DNA from: Crocodylus rhombifer
Taxonomy: Eukaryota > Chordata > Crocodylia > Crocodylidae
Direction: 5' to 3'
Assembly (NCBI GenBank): GCA_038503035.1
Contig: JAVSML010018942.1
Coordinates: 1 to 64,000, forward strand
Length of the DNA stretch: 64,000 nt
Shown here: positions 35,290-47,560 of the stretch, piece after piece
Position numbering within the stretch: position 1 is the first letter of the stretch
How the letters are laid out: each line of letters begins with the position of its first letter
The notes under the pieces: model-generated
What the model was told of the DNA's origin: nothing
What the model saw: the letters and a program-made list of their open reading frames with translations, nothing else
Database searches by the model: none
Made by a program: the position numbers and the translations under genes

Positions 35290-35830
35290 GAGACCTTGCC
35301 CCTGAAAAAGTCTATTCTAGAGCCCACTCCACCAGATGAAGTCTGCCATTTCTTTCCCATTGTCCTCTTCTGTCTTCCTGTAGATGCTAGGGTTAGAAGG
35401 GACCTCAACAGATCATCAAGTCCGACCCCCTGCCTAGGCAGGAAAAAGTACCGGTACATTTCATTTAGTCCCACTTTAATATGGTCCTCAACTGTGGGGT
35501 CTGAGTGTCTGTTTATGAGCAGGTTCCTGGCTTTCCACAGTGCATACCTGAAGCAGGATATGAACTGGTCAAAGCAAGCTGTCGGGGTCCCTTGCTGTCT
35601 GGCCAGGTGCCCGTGAAAAGCTGCTTCCCAAGTCAGGTCTCTGAAACCTGTCACTACCAGGCAGAGCACATGGATTTTCTTCCACACCTCTCTAGCATAT
35701 GGGCAGTCCAAGAAGAGGTGGTCAGTTGTTTCTGTCTGCCAGTGGCAGATCTGCCTCAGGCAGTTTGATGGATCTCTCTGCCCCGTGCTGTTTTTCCGGG
35801 CCCGCACAGGCAGTGTCCGATGGGGCTGTT
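35290..35830 (-). mobile_element. Tx1/L1-type LINE ORF2 C-terminus with CR1-like 3' tail
   Basis: The minus-strand frame reads LPVRARKNSTG, then a zinc-binding region (CHWQTETTDHLFLDCPYA followed by REVWKKI), then RYALWKARNLLINRH. This ET-x2-H-L-F-x2-C-P-x-A-R-E-V-W pattern is the reverse-transcriptase zinc-binding domain at the end of ORF2 in Tx1/L1-like elements; it is not part of CR1. About 70 bases at 35388-35456 then match a CR1 3' end (GGGGTCGGACTTGATGATC, read on the minus strand). The frame runs on through this tail by chance. The reverse transcriptase and endonuclease domains are absent, so this is a dead 3' fragment. Confidence 0.75.
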
Positions 35831-36363
35831 TGCCACTTCAGGTCTCCTGCTCCTTCTTCAGGTCCTTGTGGAAGATTTGTCTATGAGCACTGGAGCTAGC
35901 ATGCTGGCCTGGTCTGAACACCAGCCACATTGGGACACCACATTCAGTGTGTACCCCATGGTGGCCCCCTGTATCTTGTGTAGAGTGAGCCTCAGAGTGG
36001 GGCCAGTGCATGCTTCACGCAGCATGTGGGGTTGAACTGGCCACATGTGCTGCATAGAGCACAGGGGGTTAGCCCATGGTGCATGCTGCATGTGGTGACA
36101 CACCTGACCAGCCCTACATGCTGGCTCTGGTGCAGACCAGACAGACCAGCCTCAGAGCCACTGTTCACGGCCAGTCCAATGCAAGGCACTGTATGCAGCA
36201 CAGGCCCAGGACTGGCTCCCTGTGTCATGGGTAGTGCCTGTGGTGCTAGGTCCAGCCTGCACACCAGACTGGCTCTGCACATCACCTATCTAAGACACTT
36301 GGGCTGAATCATAGGGCTCCACTGGCCAGATGTAGCCCATAGACTGAATTTTTAACAACCCTG

Positions 36364-37615
36364 TGCAATGCATGCTGCTGCAGACTTCCTAGCAAACCTT
36401 GGAAAAACCAGTCGTAATACATAAACCATCAGAAGTAAGGGTGTACAAGAAACCCAGGATACACTAATTTGTACATTTTTCTTATGCAGTGTTCTTTAAA
36501 TGAAGTTTTTAATGTATGGTATGGGCGTATTTGTCTATGCAGCTAATATATAAGCACACACTTCCATTAGTAGATGTCTCTGTCTGATGTGCATACAATA
36601 AGACATCAAAGGAGAACGGTGACCTGACTGCATAAGTGTTTTATTTTATGATCAAAATGCCATATATTTAAAGGTACATTTCTGTGTGAATGCAGTTCTT
36701 TTAAACTAGGCTGGGATCGTATTTCCTAATCTCTATTGATTATAATTTTGAAACATGGTGCTGAATGTAAATCAGGTTGATTACATCATTTAACTCAGTG
36801 TGGGTTAACTTGTAGGTGAAGTCCCTTATAAGTTCTGAATCTGATATTTTTATACTAATTCCTATAGTGACCAAATTAATTTTTATTCTATGGAATGTGA
36901 TCTTTCCTTTATTAACTTTAATATGTTTTCATGTCTCACATCCTTGACCGAATAATGATAATTAGTTTGTCGGCTCCTCCCTATCAGATTTTCTTCAATA
37001 ATTAGGGCATGGGAAACTGTCATGCTGTTTTTCCCCCTTGAGTTTATAGGGCAAATCCCCAAGTAGCAACTGTCCCTGCTCCACTTTGGACATCCAACTG
37101 TTCACACCAGTAGAGGATCTTCACCTCTATTGTTATCAAATTTTTTGAATCAAAATAAACTTGCCTGATATCTTGCAATTTTATACAAGAAACACTGTGT
37201 GTACATAATATAGACTAGTCAAACCCAGGATTAAATTCAATATTTTTTGGTACTGGGGGGAAGGAGGGGCAAAAGGAGTTTGTTGGACCAGTGGCTAAAG
37301 CCTTTGTTGGACCAATGGCTGGTTGTGCATAATAGGACATGCTTAGGATTTTCACTCCAGTTGTCCACCATTGCAAAAACCTGAGTACATATAGCAAGAG
37401 AAGAGTTATGACATAGATGCTAAAGGTAAGGCTTGTGGAGTGAGAAAGGATGGGTTAAGTCATTTCCTTTGCCTCTCCACACAGAAAGAAGGAAATGTGA
37501 TTGGTTAAGAGACAGACAGGTTTCAGGGGATGGAGATTATAATTATAATATTTTAATTAATATTAGTCTAATTATAATATTAGCCCTTCTAACTCTGGGC
37601 TATGTGGAAACTCCT
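36364..37615. other. Gene-free stretch
   Basis: AT-rich sequence without a recognised exon or repeat end. A near-duplicate phrase (GTTGGACCAGTGGCTAAAGCC, then GTTGGACCAATGGCTGG) occurs at about 37280-37322. Confidence 0.5.
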
Positions 37616-37798
37616 CAGTGGGCATGTCTACACAAGATGCTTTACTGAGCAGTAGACTAATTTACTGCACAGTAAAGTGTTACCAGCTACAAGTGCAGGC
37701 AGTTATTGCACAGTAAATTATTCTACCATGTGTTTAGTTTACCTGTAAATGCAGGTAGTAAACTAACTGCACAGCAACGCACATGTAGATGCTGACTG
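37616..37798. mobile_element. Small MITE-like element
   Basis: The left end CAGTGGGCATGTCTACA and right end TGTAGATGCTGACTG are imperfect inverted repeats. The 180-bp interior consists mostly of TTTACTG/CAGTAAA words in both orientations, so it folds well. A CR1 fragment starts directly at its right edge. No target duplication could be confirmed. Confidence 0.65.
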
Positions 37799-38377
37799 GG
37801 AGCAAACTTGACTCAAGCAGGACCAAGGAGGTAATCCTCCCCCTCTATGTGATGCTGGTCAGGCCGCAGTTGGAGTACTGTGTCCAGTTCTGGGTCTCCC
37901 ACTTCAGGAGGGATGTGGACAACATGAACAGGGTCCAGAGGAGAGCCACTCATGTGATCAGGGGGCAGCAGGGCAGGCCCTACAAGGACAGGCTACGGGA
38001 CCTGAACCTGTTCAAGCTCCACAAGGGAAGGCTGATGGGGGATCTAGTGGCCATTTACAAACTAGTCAGAGGGGACCAGCAGGCACTGGGGGAGTCCCTG
38101 TTCCGAGCACTACCAGGAGTGACTAGGAATAATGGTCACAAGCTGGCAAATGGTAGATTCAGTTTAGACATCAGGAGGCACCATTTCATGGTCAGGGCAG
38201 CTAGGATCTAGAACCAGCTTCCAAGAGAAGTGGTGTGGCTCCTACCCTGGGGGTCTTTAAGAGGAGGCTGGATGAACACCCTGCCGGGGTCATTTGACCC
38301 CAGTACTCTTTCCTGCCTGTGGCAGAGGGGGTCAGACTTGATGATCTGCTCAGGTCCCTTCCGACCCTACCAACTAT
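37799..38377 (+). mobile_element. CR1 LINE 3' fragment
   Basis: This is only the C-terminal part of ORF2: SRTKEVILPLYVMLVRPQLE, RVQRRATHVIRGQQGRPY, DLVAIYKLVRGDQQALGE and a stop at 38209-38211. A CR1 3' UTR follows, with GGTCAGACTTGATGATCTG and a short end near 38377. It is close in sequence to the CR1 at 13.8 kb, so the two are probably one subfamily. Confidence 0.9.
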
Positions 38378-38399
38378 GACCCAATCAGCCACACCACCA

Positions 38400-39810
38400 G
38401 AGCCATGGGGATGAGAGTTTCTCCAGCCCTGTGGCTGGGATGGCTCTTTGCCTACCCCAACCTGGGCTTTAAAGTCCTGGGCTGACCCTTCAGCCTGTCC
38501 CACCTGCTGCTTGCATCTGGGCATCATGTCTTACAGCAGTGGCTCTGTGGTGGCTGCAGCAGGTCCACAGAACCTGGTGGTGTCCCAAGGGCCAGCCCCA
38601 CCACCTGGCTTCCTCCCATTTACTGTGCCCCTGTGCTGCAGGCATGTGCCAAGGCCCGGTGACACCTGGAGTCTCTGGCGGAGCCCCTGAGGGCCATCAA
38701 AGAACCCATGATGGTATCCTCACCAACATCACAGACAGTGTCTGGGGCCCCAACTGGTCACAGGGAGATTGCTGACCTAATTGCACTGTGGGGCAATGCT
38801 GAGGTGCAGAGCCAGTTTGTCTGAGGCAGGTGCCAATGCCCACATATGAGACCCTGGTGGACTGCATGCAGGAGCACAGGCTCCTGTATAGCAGACTACT
38901 GGTCAAAGCTATGTGGGTGCATGGGTCCGTGTCATGCACCACAGTGGCTGGTCTAGGGCTGCATGCCTGAGCCTCTGCCAGGGCCTGGCAGCGATGACCA
39001 CTTTATGGGGGAAGGCCCCTTGGGGTCTCAGGTACAGGTCCCAGCATGTCCCTTGCCCCCAGCCTCATTTAGTAGCTCCAGGAGCATAGGCCAACAACTG
39101 CCAGGTCAACTCTGGGTGCACAGCCCCAGTGAGCAGGACAGACCAAGGATGGCACCAGCCATGACCAGCTTTAGCTCCTCCCTGGGCAGCCAAGTGCTGT
39201 GCCTCTGCACCCTGGGACACCACCAACAGCTGCACTTCATCGCTGCCTGAAGGGACAGACTCAGGCTGCTGGGACCCTGCCACGCTCATCTGGTAAAACA
39301 TGAGCGACTGGTGCCTCCTGAGTCTGGGAGGCCACCCGCAGGCACTGCTGTTGGGAGCTGGAACGGAGCTGGTGAGTTCCCGTAGATGCTGCCACTCAGT
39401 GGGAGCAGAGCTGGCGAGCTCCCATAGGTGCCACCACTGGTGTCAGCAGCAGGGCCAGATCTGGTGAGTTGCTTCAGGTGCTGCTGTCAGCAGCAGCCCT
39501 GTCAGGGGGGTCACGAGCCCCCCTGTGCCCCTCCTATGCATTGCCTATGTGGTAAACCCTGCATAAGGATGATCTCCCTGGCAGGGCAGTTGGTGACCAG
39601 TGTACCACAGGCTGGCATGTGTGGCAAGCCTGAGAAGGGCTATGGCCACCTGGGTTTCTGTGGGGAGGGGTGGCCGCTCCTGCCTGTCCTCCCTGCCCGT
39701 CATCTAACCGGGGAGCGCTGGCTGTCAGGGGGTGAACCAGCAGTCTCAGGAGGTGCACATGCACACCCTACACATTGCCATTATCTGAGGTTGATTGTAT
39801 ATTTTTAGTA
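38400..39810. other. GC-rich decayed region with a Myb/SANT-like remnant
   Basis: This GC-rich block has many broken frames. At about 38750-38830, on the + strand, one reads EIADLIALWGNAEVQSQF, and a shifted frame soon after gives LVDCMQEHR-like code. This resembles the Myb/SANT-like DNA-binding domain found in Harbinger-type transposon accessory proteins and in domesticated MSANTD genes, where a tryptophan-led helix with LI-x-LW-x(3)-EVQ is common. Stops and frameshifts make it a pseudogene or transposon remnant. The remainder (39300-39800) has repeated GGTG(C/A)TGCC-type words and no recognised domain. Confidence 0.4.
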
Positions 39811-39822
39811 ATATGTTAGACA

Positions 39823-39929
39823 AGAATTTATATGGGATGGTTTGGATAGGGATGATCCTGCTTTGGGCAGACCTTGGGCTAGATGACTTCCTGAGGCCCC
39901 TTTCAATACTGCTTTTATATGATTCCATG
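39823..39929 (+). mobile_element. CR1 3'-end scrap
   Basis: Words GATGATCCTGCTTTGGGCAG and GGGCTAGATGACTTCCTGAG, ending in TATATGATTCCATGA, are the CR1 3' UTR and its octamer-like tail. It is about 100 bases, without coding sequence. Confidence 0.8.
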
Positions 39930-41056
39930 AAAACCAAGTTTGAAGGCTCCTTTTATTTGCTTTCCAGTCTCTGAGCCTTGAGGTGTGCCGTGGTCAACTT
40001 TTCAAGCTCTTTGCAACCAAACTTACATAAATAAATAAATAAACAAATAAAGGCTGAGATTCTCATGACACCAGGAACTGGGGATCAAGAAAATACACTG
40101 AATGTACAATTTTATTCTTGAGATAAAATTGTGTGTTGGCTGAATGTACAAAAAAGACCTACCCCACATCATTCAATTCATCAGGATTAGGAAGTAAGAG
40201 TGTGTTCTTTTGCATCTATATGATCATAATGTTTCTATGCCACTTTAAAATTCCAGGTGTCAATGTTAGAAAAGCTTTCTTATGATACAGATTGGTTTTA
40301 GAAAGAATTATTGTTTGGTGTAGCTGATGCTGCCTATTGATATCTTATGGAAATTAATAACCCCTGAGTAATAGAATGAATTCTGAGCATCAAAGCCAGT
40401 GTGCCTCTGGGTTAGAGTTGCTGAGACCATTTGCAATATGGTTCCTGGCAAAAAGACTCTCCATGAAAATGCGACATCTCTGTTTTCTGTTCTTTTCAGT
40501 GATTCCTTGGGCCTTGCCTACATGGGAATATTCTTCCATCAGCACAGTTCCACTGGAACATACCCTTAATGTAGATGTCCTGCACCAGTTTAAACCATGA
40601 CTTAACACCTTCCAAACAGGGTAAGTTCTACTGCTTTTACAGTGGGTCTTGATGAATATACTAGCCATGCTAGAAATTGGCATGGCAGAATTTAACAGAT
40701 GATGATGTCTGTGATTTCATAGGTTTTCTTTGTGCAGTTATGAAACAGCACGACTGCAGGCAGACATAGAGTAGTGGGACTGCATTATCGGGCAGATTTG
40801 GAATGAATAATGGTAGTTCCACATATTTTGAATGAGGGGCTACCTTCATGGTGCTGTATGAAAAGCTTGCACTGAAACTTGAAGCTCAGGGCACACAAGC
40901 CTCTAAGAGCATATCAGTTCAGAGTCAGATTGCTGCTACCATTTGGAAACTGTATGCTATAAGCTACCAGCTTTATGCTATCTAGTCAACTGTTGGTATT
41001 TTGGTGGCAGAAATTTGAGGTTATTGTTGCTCTTCACTCATTGGTAGTGGACACTG
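39930..41056. other. Gene-free stretch
   Basis: It contains a (TAAA)n/(CAAA)n run near 40027-40050. No exon was recognised. Confidence 0.5.
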
Positions 41057-41848
41057 ATAGGCAGAAGTTACACAAACTGGTTTAAGTGATCAGAAACTGG
41101 TTTAAACTTGTAACAGAACAGAAGTTCCGTGCACATAAACCAGTTTAAAAATGGCTGAAACTAGTTAAAGATAAAAGTAGAATGTAGACTGAACTGATTT
41201 GAGTCAAATGGGTTTATGAAACTTCTGTCCTAGACCCCTTCCGGTTCAAGTTAAATCACAGTCCTCCAGCATCCCAGCATGCTTTCCAGCCCTGGACTGC
41301 TCTAGAGAGCAGGGTTAGCCCCACCCCTCAGCTCCCTAGCTGGAGCAGTGAGGGCTGGCTGACAAAGCGGCAGGGGGGCAAGTCCGGCTGGGGGTGCACC
41401 TCAGTCTGTAAGGGAGCGACTGCCTCCCCCAACCCACCCTGTCCCCACAGGCAAACCTTGGCTTGGACCTGGGAGGAAGGCTAAGCACCCCTTCCCCTGC
41501 TCAAATTTACTGTTGGTTGCAACTGTGTACTACAAATTTCACAAGCACCTGGAAGCAGGAAGAAGTGATGACCTACCCTACAGAGTTCTGCTGCTATAAT
41601 TCTGGACTGCAAATCCTAGAGACCTTGTGGGCAGCAGGAAGAGGACGTGAACACGCAACCAGCAGCTGTGCTCTAGGGCCCCCCTGGGCTTCTGGCTTGA
41701 GCCACTGCAGGCAGGTGACTGCATTCCCTGAATCACAGGTAAATAAATGTCTGTTCACTTCTGTTTCAACTTAATCTGTGAATCTTAGACTAACCTGCAG
41801 AAACTGCCTCAATTTAGCTTTGGGCTTTTTGACTGTCTTTACCTAGCC
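41057..41848 (+). mobile_element. Family A element, copy 4
   Basis: It starts near ATAGGCAGAAGTTACACAAA and ends GACTGTCTTTACCTAGCC at 41848. The order of blocks follows copies 1 and 2, including AGTGATCAGAAACTGGTTTA, a GC-rich centre with CCTCCAGCATCCCAGCATG, and TTGACTGTC at the end. The left inverted repeat is eroded. A separate inverted-repeat structure begins at the very next base. Confidence 0.82.
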
Positions 41849-42337
41849 ATAATGTTCAAGATATAAGAACAGATTTAAGAGAGGTTCCCAAGCTGCAGTG
41901 GGGCCACTGATGGCAAATGTGTATTCTTGATATCTCAGGGAATACGTTACTGTATCAGCTTCACTATGAATCAGGCGAGCAGCTGTGATTTGAGGGGTGC
42001 TTCTGGGTGTGTTGGGCCAGGTGTACTGCCACACCCTGCACCCCCTTTCACTCGAGCTGTGGTGGGTTGGCTGAGGACCCTTGCCTCCCCAAGCAGCTGG
42101 CCTGTGGCTTGCCCCACCAGGATACAGGATTCTTCCCAAGCCCTGGGCTCCCAGCCCCAGGTCTATAACTAGAAAATCCAATAATAAATTCAATAATAAA
42201 AAGAGCTGCACTTATCCTCATGCTGGTCCTCTGGGGTCTCCAAAGTCTGTCCTCCACTCTGCAATACTGGTGCCTCAGCTGCACCCACTGTAGCTTGGGA
42301 ACCTCTCTTAAATCTGTTCTTATATCTTGAACATTAT
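41849..42337. mobile_element. Element with 54-bp near-perfect terminal inverted repeats
   Basis: The left arm is 41849-41902 and the right arm 42284-42337. They are reverse complements over 54 bases with one difference, starting ATAATGTTCAAGATATAAG on the left. The interior (about 380 bases) has no recognised domain. The high arm identity next to decayed neighbours suggests either a young transposon or a recent inverted duplication. Confidence 0.75.
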
Positions 42338-42564
42338 CAATCACCCTCACCTGGGCATGGGCTAGCCCCAGAGACTTGGCAAGGTAAGGGAAGCCCTGTC
42401 CATGGACCATGCTGTCTGCATGTGCCCCTGGTAGCACCACTGGCCCCTCACTACCTCAGGAGAACCTCCTCAGCACTTGCTTCTAGCTGCTCTTATCCCC
42501 CTCTATTTCTGGGGTGTCTGGATGGCCAGGCTCCCAATTGGCAGGGAGATGGCTGGGTCCCAAT

Positions 42565-42812
42565 TGAACAAAGAGCAAAGGTCTCAAGTTTCAGGAAGGG
42601 AAGTTTAGGTTAGATATTAGGAAATAACTTTTTCATGAGGAAGATGTAAAACACTACCCAGAGAAGCTGTGGAATCTCCATCTCTGGAGGTTTTCAAGAC
42701 CCCGCTAGACAAAGCTTTGGCTGGGATGATCTAGTTGGGGATGGTCCTGCTTTGAGTCTGGGGTAGATGACCTCCTGATGTTCCTTCCAACCCTAATTTT
42801 CTGTTTGATTAT
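42565..42812 (+). mobile_element. CR1 3' fragment
   Basis: This matches the end of CR1 ORF2 and its 3' UTR: GGTCTCAAGTTTCAGGAAGG, GTTTAGGTTAGATATTAGGA, GGGATGATCTAGTTGGGGAT and GATGTTCCTTCCAACCCTAA, ending TTTTCTGTTTGATT. The same blocks occur at 58.83-59.09 kb, so the two belong to a similar subfamily. Confidence 0.88.
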
Positions 42813-45800
42813 AGGTGAATCAATGTCAACTACAAACCTGAGTACCAGCATGCCAATGTTACTGGTGGTGTTGGGATGTGTTGCACACTACGTAAAATTT
42901 GCCAGGAGTACTGTCATCAGAAAAAAAACCCTCTAGAATGTGCATCTCATCAGAAGTTAAGGGTGCTTTGCGAACCCATATGCTTTGTGGCAGGGGAAAA
43001 CTGATGTTGGCGTATGTACTAATATACCATATAACTCACTAATAACTTTACCATTTGTATGTGACTTAGTAATCCATTGATGTTGGAGGAAAACTGTTCT
43101 TTTACTGCTTTTGAAGCATTTGCATACTGATCATACTGATAAAGAACTTCTACAATAAAGTTATGTGAGAGGCCAGGTTTTTGTAGGTGATATCTTTTAT
43201 TGGAGCAACATAGCAGTTGGGATAGATTTAAACAAGCTTTTGAATGCAGAGCATTTTTCTTCAGGTCACTGTAAAATACTGTAATTAATATTCCAGAAAT
43301 TACCCCCCCCCCCCAAGTCCAAAACCAAGGATTTGTAGAAGTCTGTAAACCACCAAAATCAGTGCAATTCAACCTCTTGAGTGGGTGAATGGTTTATTCA
43401 GAAAAAATAAATGTAGTTACAGAGCAACTTACCTGTGATTTTGGATGCAAATAGTTATGGCTGGAAATAAAAACAAAGAGGAGAAAATATTTTTCAGCGA
43501 TGCCTTAATAAATGTTTCCATTTTCTTTTGTTACAAAAATTGCCAAAATGTAGAAAACTTTGTAGGATTTAGAAAACTGTTAATGAATCAAACCTTTTTA
43601 ATTGGGGTCCAACAGTAAGGGTTGTAGAGATTTTTAATTATCTTCCAAAGATGGATGATTATCCTTATGATGCTATGTCTAGCTTTTTTGGAGTTACATC
43701 TTCCAAATTCAGGTTTGCTACACTCACTCTCTGGTGTGATCCTCTGACCAGTTGGTGACACGTTGTGATGAAGGTCTCTGAGATACATCTTTTCTGACTC
43801 AGCTAAGTTGTACAGAAATGACAACCGGGCTGGGAGCTAAATGCTGAGCTGAGTAATATAAACTGGCACTTAGCTAGCATATTGGAGGCAAATGAGTAGA
43901 AGAACCCCCTCAAATGAGTAGAACAACACACCATATAGCGCATCAAGAACTATGGGAATGTGCCAGAGAACTTCATAACTTAGATTACATTCAAGTGCTC
44001 ACTGTAAGGGTGGTCTGTTAAAGACCACATTTAATCCATACCCCTAGCATGCAAGACCATTAAGGTTCAAAATACGCACAAATCTGAGTTAAGGGTCTTT
44101 GTGGTGGGGAATAGGATGATGGAACGGGGTTGAGCTGAAACAGACAACAGCATTTGTTGCCTTCACTGCAAAAAAACACACTGTCACAGACTGTCAGTAC
44201 CAAATGTGACCTGTCTCTTTTTCCATTAGCCTCTGTTTGCAAATTCTGTCTGGAGCAGATTATTTTCAGTGCAGTCCCTGATGTAAATGTAAGACCAATT
44301 GTAATGTTTGGCAACCAGTATTCCATCAAAGAACAGATCTTGGTCTATATACAATATCTGTATCTTTTAAACCATTTTTCTCTGAAGTAGGAAATAAATG
44401 GTATCAGTACAGAAAGACCCTACAATAAACAAAGAGATACGTCTGCTGTAATTAAATGAAAACAAACAAGCAAACAATGTTCAGCTCATCAGGAATCAGA
44501 TATTGGTTGCCAAAAGTGTTTTGTCACTGTTCATTTAAAGAAGATGGAAAGATAGGTGAGTCTCTGAATGTAATTGTCTTTTGCTAACTGGCCATAGCAT
44601 AAAATAAAACTAAGAGACTACTCGCAGCAGCTTCAGTTTACAAGAGGCATTATCATATCAAGACATCTCAGGGTGCCTTTACAAAAGAATCATACAATAA
44701 TTTAATAATTCAGTCTGCAGTGCTAAATTAATGACTCAAAGCAAAGCAGAAATAAATGAGTAATAAGCTATAGTTTAACAATCACAGCAGCCTGCAGGAA
44801 AGTGTCAATTTATTTCGTAATTATTTTTGCTGGGAGAGTGATGGGAAACATTATTAGAGAGCTTGTACTTATGAAGCAAATAAAGGACAGCTGTTTTTCT
44901 TTTTCTCCAGTTAACAGATCTGATTTTTCCATCATTTTCAAAAAGGTTCAGTTAAGAACCAAGCAAACTGTATTAACATTTTATGTATGTGACAGTAGAG
45001 GTGAATTGCTGCACAGAAGTTATTAATCTCAGGAATGTGATCTAGTAGTGAACATATTATGGCAGACCTGTGCTAATGTCAGTGGGGTTCCAAATAGGTG
45101 TAGGAGTAGGGTTGGGAGAGCAGGGATGGGGAGATGAAAGAGAGAGAGAGATGGAGAGTGTTGTCATTTTGAGTTTGGGGTGAAAAATCCCAAACTGAAA
45201 TGTTTATATTTGGAAATAGTGTCACAGGGTAGTTTGGGTATCTCATGCTCCCAGGTTTTGTACTTCGGCTGATCCAAACCAGTGGTATAACAGGCAGAGT
45301 TGCCACCTGGGCCAAAATCTGTGGGAGAGTGGGGGGTGGGTGGGTAGGACACCCGGTTCTGAGCTGGGAGAGGGCTGTGGGAGACACAGGACCTGGGAGG
45401 GGTGGGCTGGAAGGGCAGGGGGTAGCATTCTTGACCTACACAGGAAACTCCAGTGTCGTGGCTGAGCTGCTGCTGGTGGTGGTGCATGTGCCCTGCCTGC
45501 CCCTGCTGTTGGTTTTATAGTGACAACAGCCAGGGACTGTTCTGAAGTTTCTGGAATGAGATGTGGCTGGGGCACAAACTCTGCGGGGGTTGGGGGATGA
45601 TTCTGGTGTCTCTCCGTGGTGGGTGACTGCTGATCCAAATTTTCCAGGATGCACCACAATCTTTCTTTTTGATTGTGTGGTTGCAGGGAAAAATAGGAGG
45701 TGAAGAGCTCTCTCAGAATGGGAGCATGTGTAGTTGAAGTCAACTCAAGACAGTCTTCTCCTAGGAGAGTGGCTCCCTGACTCCTATGGAGGGAACACAA

Positions 45801-47560
45801 GCAATATCTTCCATTTCTGTTGCATTTTACCAGGGTTCTTTTGCCTTTTACCTATATTTCTTTTTTTCATGGGGAAGAAAATAGTGACAACAGCAACAGC
45901 TCAGTCAGTGTGTACTACATGTTCCCATCTTGTTCTTTGTAATTCCCTGGTGGGTATGTGTGTGTGTTACACATCTGCATGATCCACACAGGATAAAGAT
46001 ATTAACAGCTCTCAACAATATAGTATAGCTCTTTAGAAGTTATTGAGGTCTTTAGAAGTTATTGAAGCTTTTTGTGATCCTTAATTCAGTGACTTTATCA
46101 TCTAAGACAGCAAGTATCATTCCTATTCTGCATACCTTTTATACCTGCTGACAGACCTCATTCTGATCATGCAAGGCCATACAACTGAAGACTACTGAAA
46201 AGTCTGGAAATTCCAAAGAAACATTTATGGCAACCTTCACTCTGCCTGTTCTGTAAATAACTTGATGGTATCCACAAGCAATTTTTAATGGAGCTTGGAC
46301 CTGGCACAAATATGTAGCTTTATAAGCAGTTGCTAAGATGCCAGAAGAGATTTGAAGTCCTTGAATTTCATCCAGGAAGTCACTTTGTGTCCTGGATGGA
46401 AATTGACATTTAGCAATGCAGATGATATTGCCTTATTTTAGATGGTACCAATATTGATTTGTGTACAGTGTGAGCTTTTAAATATGATTTTAAGGTAAAT
46501 CTCAGCTTAACAGAAAATGTTTCTCCTCAAAGCATTGATTTAATGCTTTTCATGTTGTTGGTTTTTTTAACCTGTATCCCTTTGCTTGTTTTATACAGAC
46601 ATCATGAATGTCCTGTTGCCATTCTCAGGTTTCCTGCATTTTGTCAGGTATGTTGAAAACACCTATTCTTGAAAAGGTTTTATGCCTATCGGTAAAGCTG
46701 TTGAAGGACCAAAGCTTTTTAGGGTTGGTTCATATAATTTTACTGTCCATCAAGTACTTTCCCTTCTCCTTTCAAACGCTGTTTGCGTATGAAGCTGCTT
46801 TGTCTCTGCTCCCTTATTATCCTTAGATGTGCCCATGTCACACTGCTGTTCTCCCAGGTTCTGGTTATGTTCCAGAAGTCACGTGGGCTACAAACTCAAA
46901 AAATTAACAGGAAAAAATAGCGTGTTTGCTGTTCCTGCTGGGATTTCTCACATCTCTTTTCCTGTGACATCTGGTACCACAGAGTCCATGGACAGGGCTA
47001 AAAGGCAATGTAAGCATCTCTAAAATGATCTAAGAGAGTTTTCTAGATGTAAATATGTCATACCAATGAACCAATCCTAATGAAAGATTTCAGTCTGGCA
47101 TCTTGAAACGATCCAATGCCACAATGACCTGGCAGATCACAGGAAAGATAATAGTGGTGTCAGCCATGATTGTTCCCCTTACTAACTTTTTTTTCCCTCC
47201 TTACCATCTCTGCACTTTCTGCCACTGTATACCAGGTGTCCTTCCCTATTTGTTATAGTTACTTGTTCCTACGAAGAGTGGAACCAGGCATGTGGCCCTC
47301 AGGGGACTGTTGGTTCTGAAGGTGAGGGAGTGAGTGCTCTTGCTTTTCATTTTGACCTTTTTAAATACGGTATTAAGTTGAAATCTTAGTGGGGGGAGTT
47401 CAATGGCAGGATTCTTCGGGTTGATGGCATTGGGGAACACTGTTGAGTGGCAAATGAAGAAATTTGAACTGTGGTTAGGCAAAGGTCCAGGTTAAATGGG
47501 TTACAGCCCCTTTGCCCCACCCCGCTACTAATGAAAAGGCACAAGACGTATTGCTGCACG
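42813..47560. other. Gene-free stretch upstream of the CpG island
   Basis: It contains a minus-strand family C copy (about 43170-43275, GATATCTTTTATTGGAGCAAC), a C run near 43303, a (GA)n run near 45139, and a 19-bp tandem pair at 46030-46067. GC-rich sequence at 45240-45680 has frames on both strands with no family resemblance. No exon was recognised. Confidence 0.5.
46030..46067. repeat. Tandem repeat, 19-bp unit x 2
   Basis: TCTTTAGAAGTTATTGAGG is followed directly by TCTTTAGAAGTTATTGAAG, differing at one base. Confidence 0.9.

Larger units (their letters stand above)
34319..36363. mobile_element. Composite hAT-like element holding nested LTR and LINE fragments
   Basis: The left end (CAGGGGAGTCAAGCTCATTG) and right end (TTTTTAACAACCCTG) are inverted-repeat-like. 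The sequences just inside are also related in opposite orientation (words such as TGGGCTGGATTGG, and CCAGATGTAGCCCATAG). Inside are an LTR-like element (34701-35201) and a LINE fragment with a CR1-like tail (about 35290-35830). Flanking octamers TGTTACAG and TGCAATGC do not match well, so the outer boundaries are a hypothesis. A self-complementary GTGTGT...ACACAC tract lies at about 34618-34648. Confidence 0.5.

Noticed and set aside
41843..42440. Minus-strand frames of 122 and 130 codons
   Set aside because: They cross the 54-bp inverted arms and show no domain; they appear to be chance frames of the repeat.
46590..46652. Possible exon after a TTTTATACAG acceptor ending at a GTATGT donor
   Set aside because: It has acceptable splice words but a very short frame with no recognised protein, and no neighbouring exon to join.
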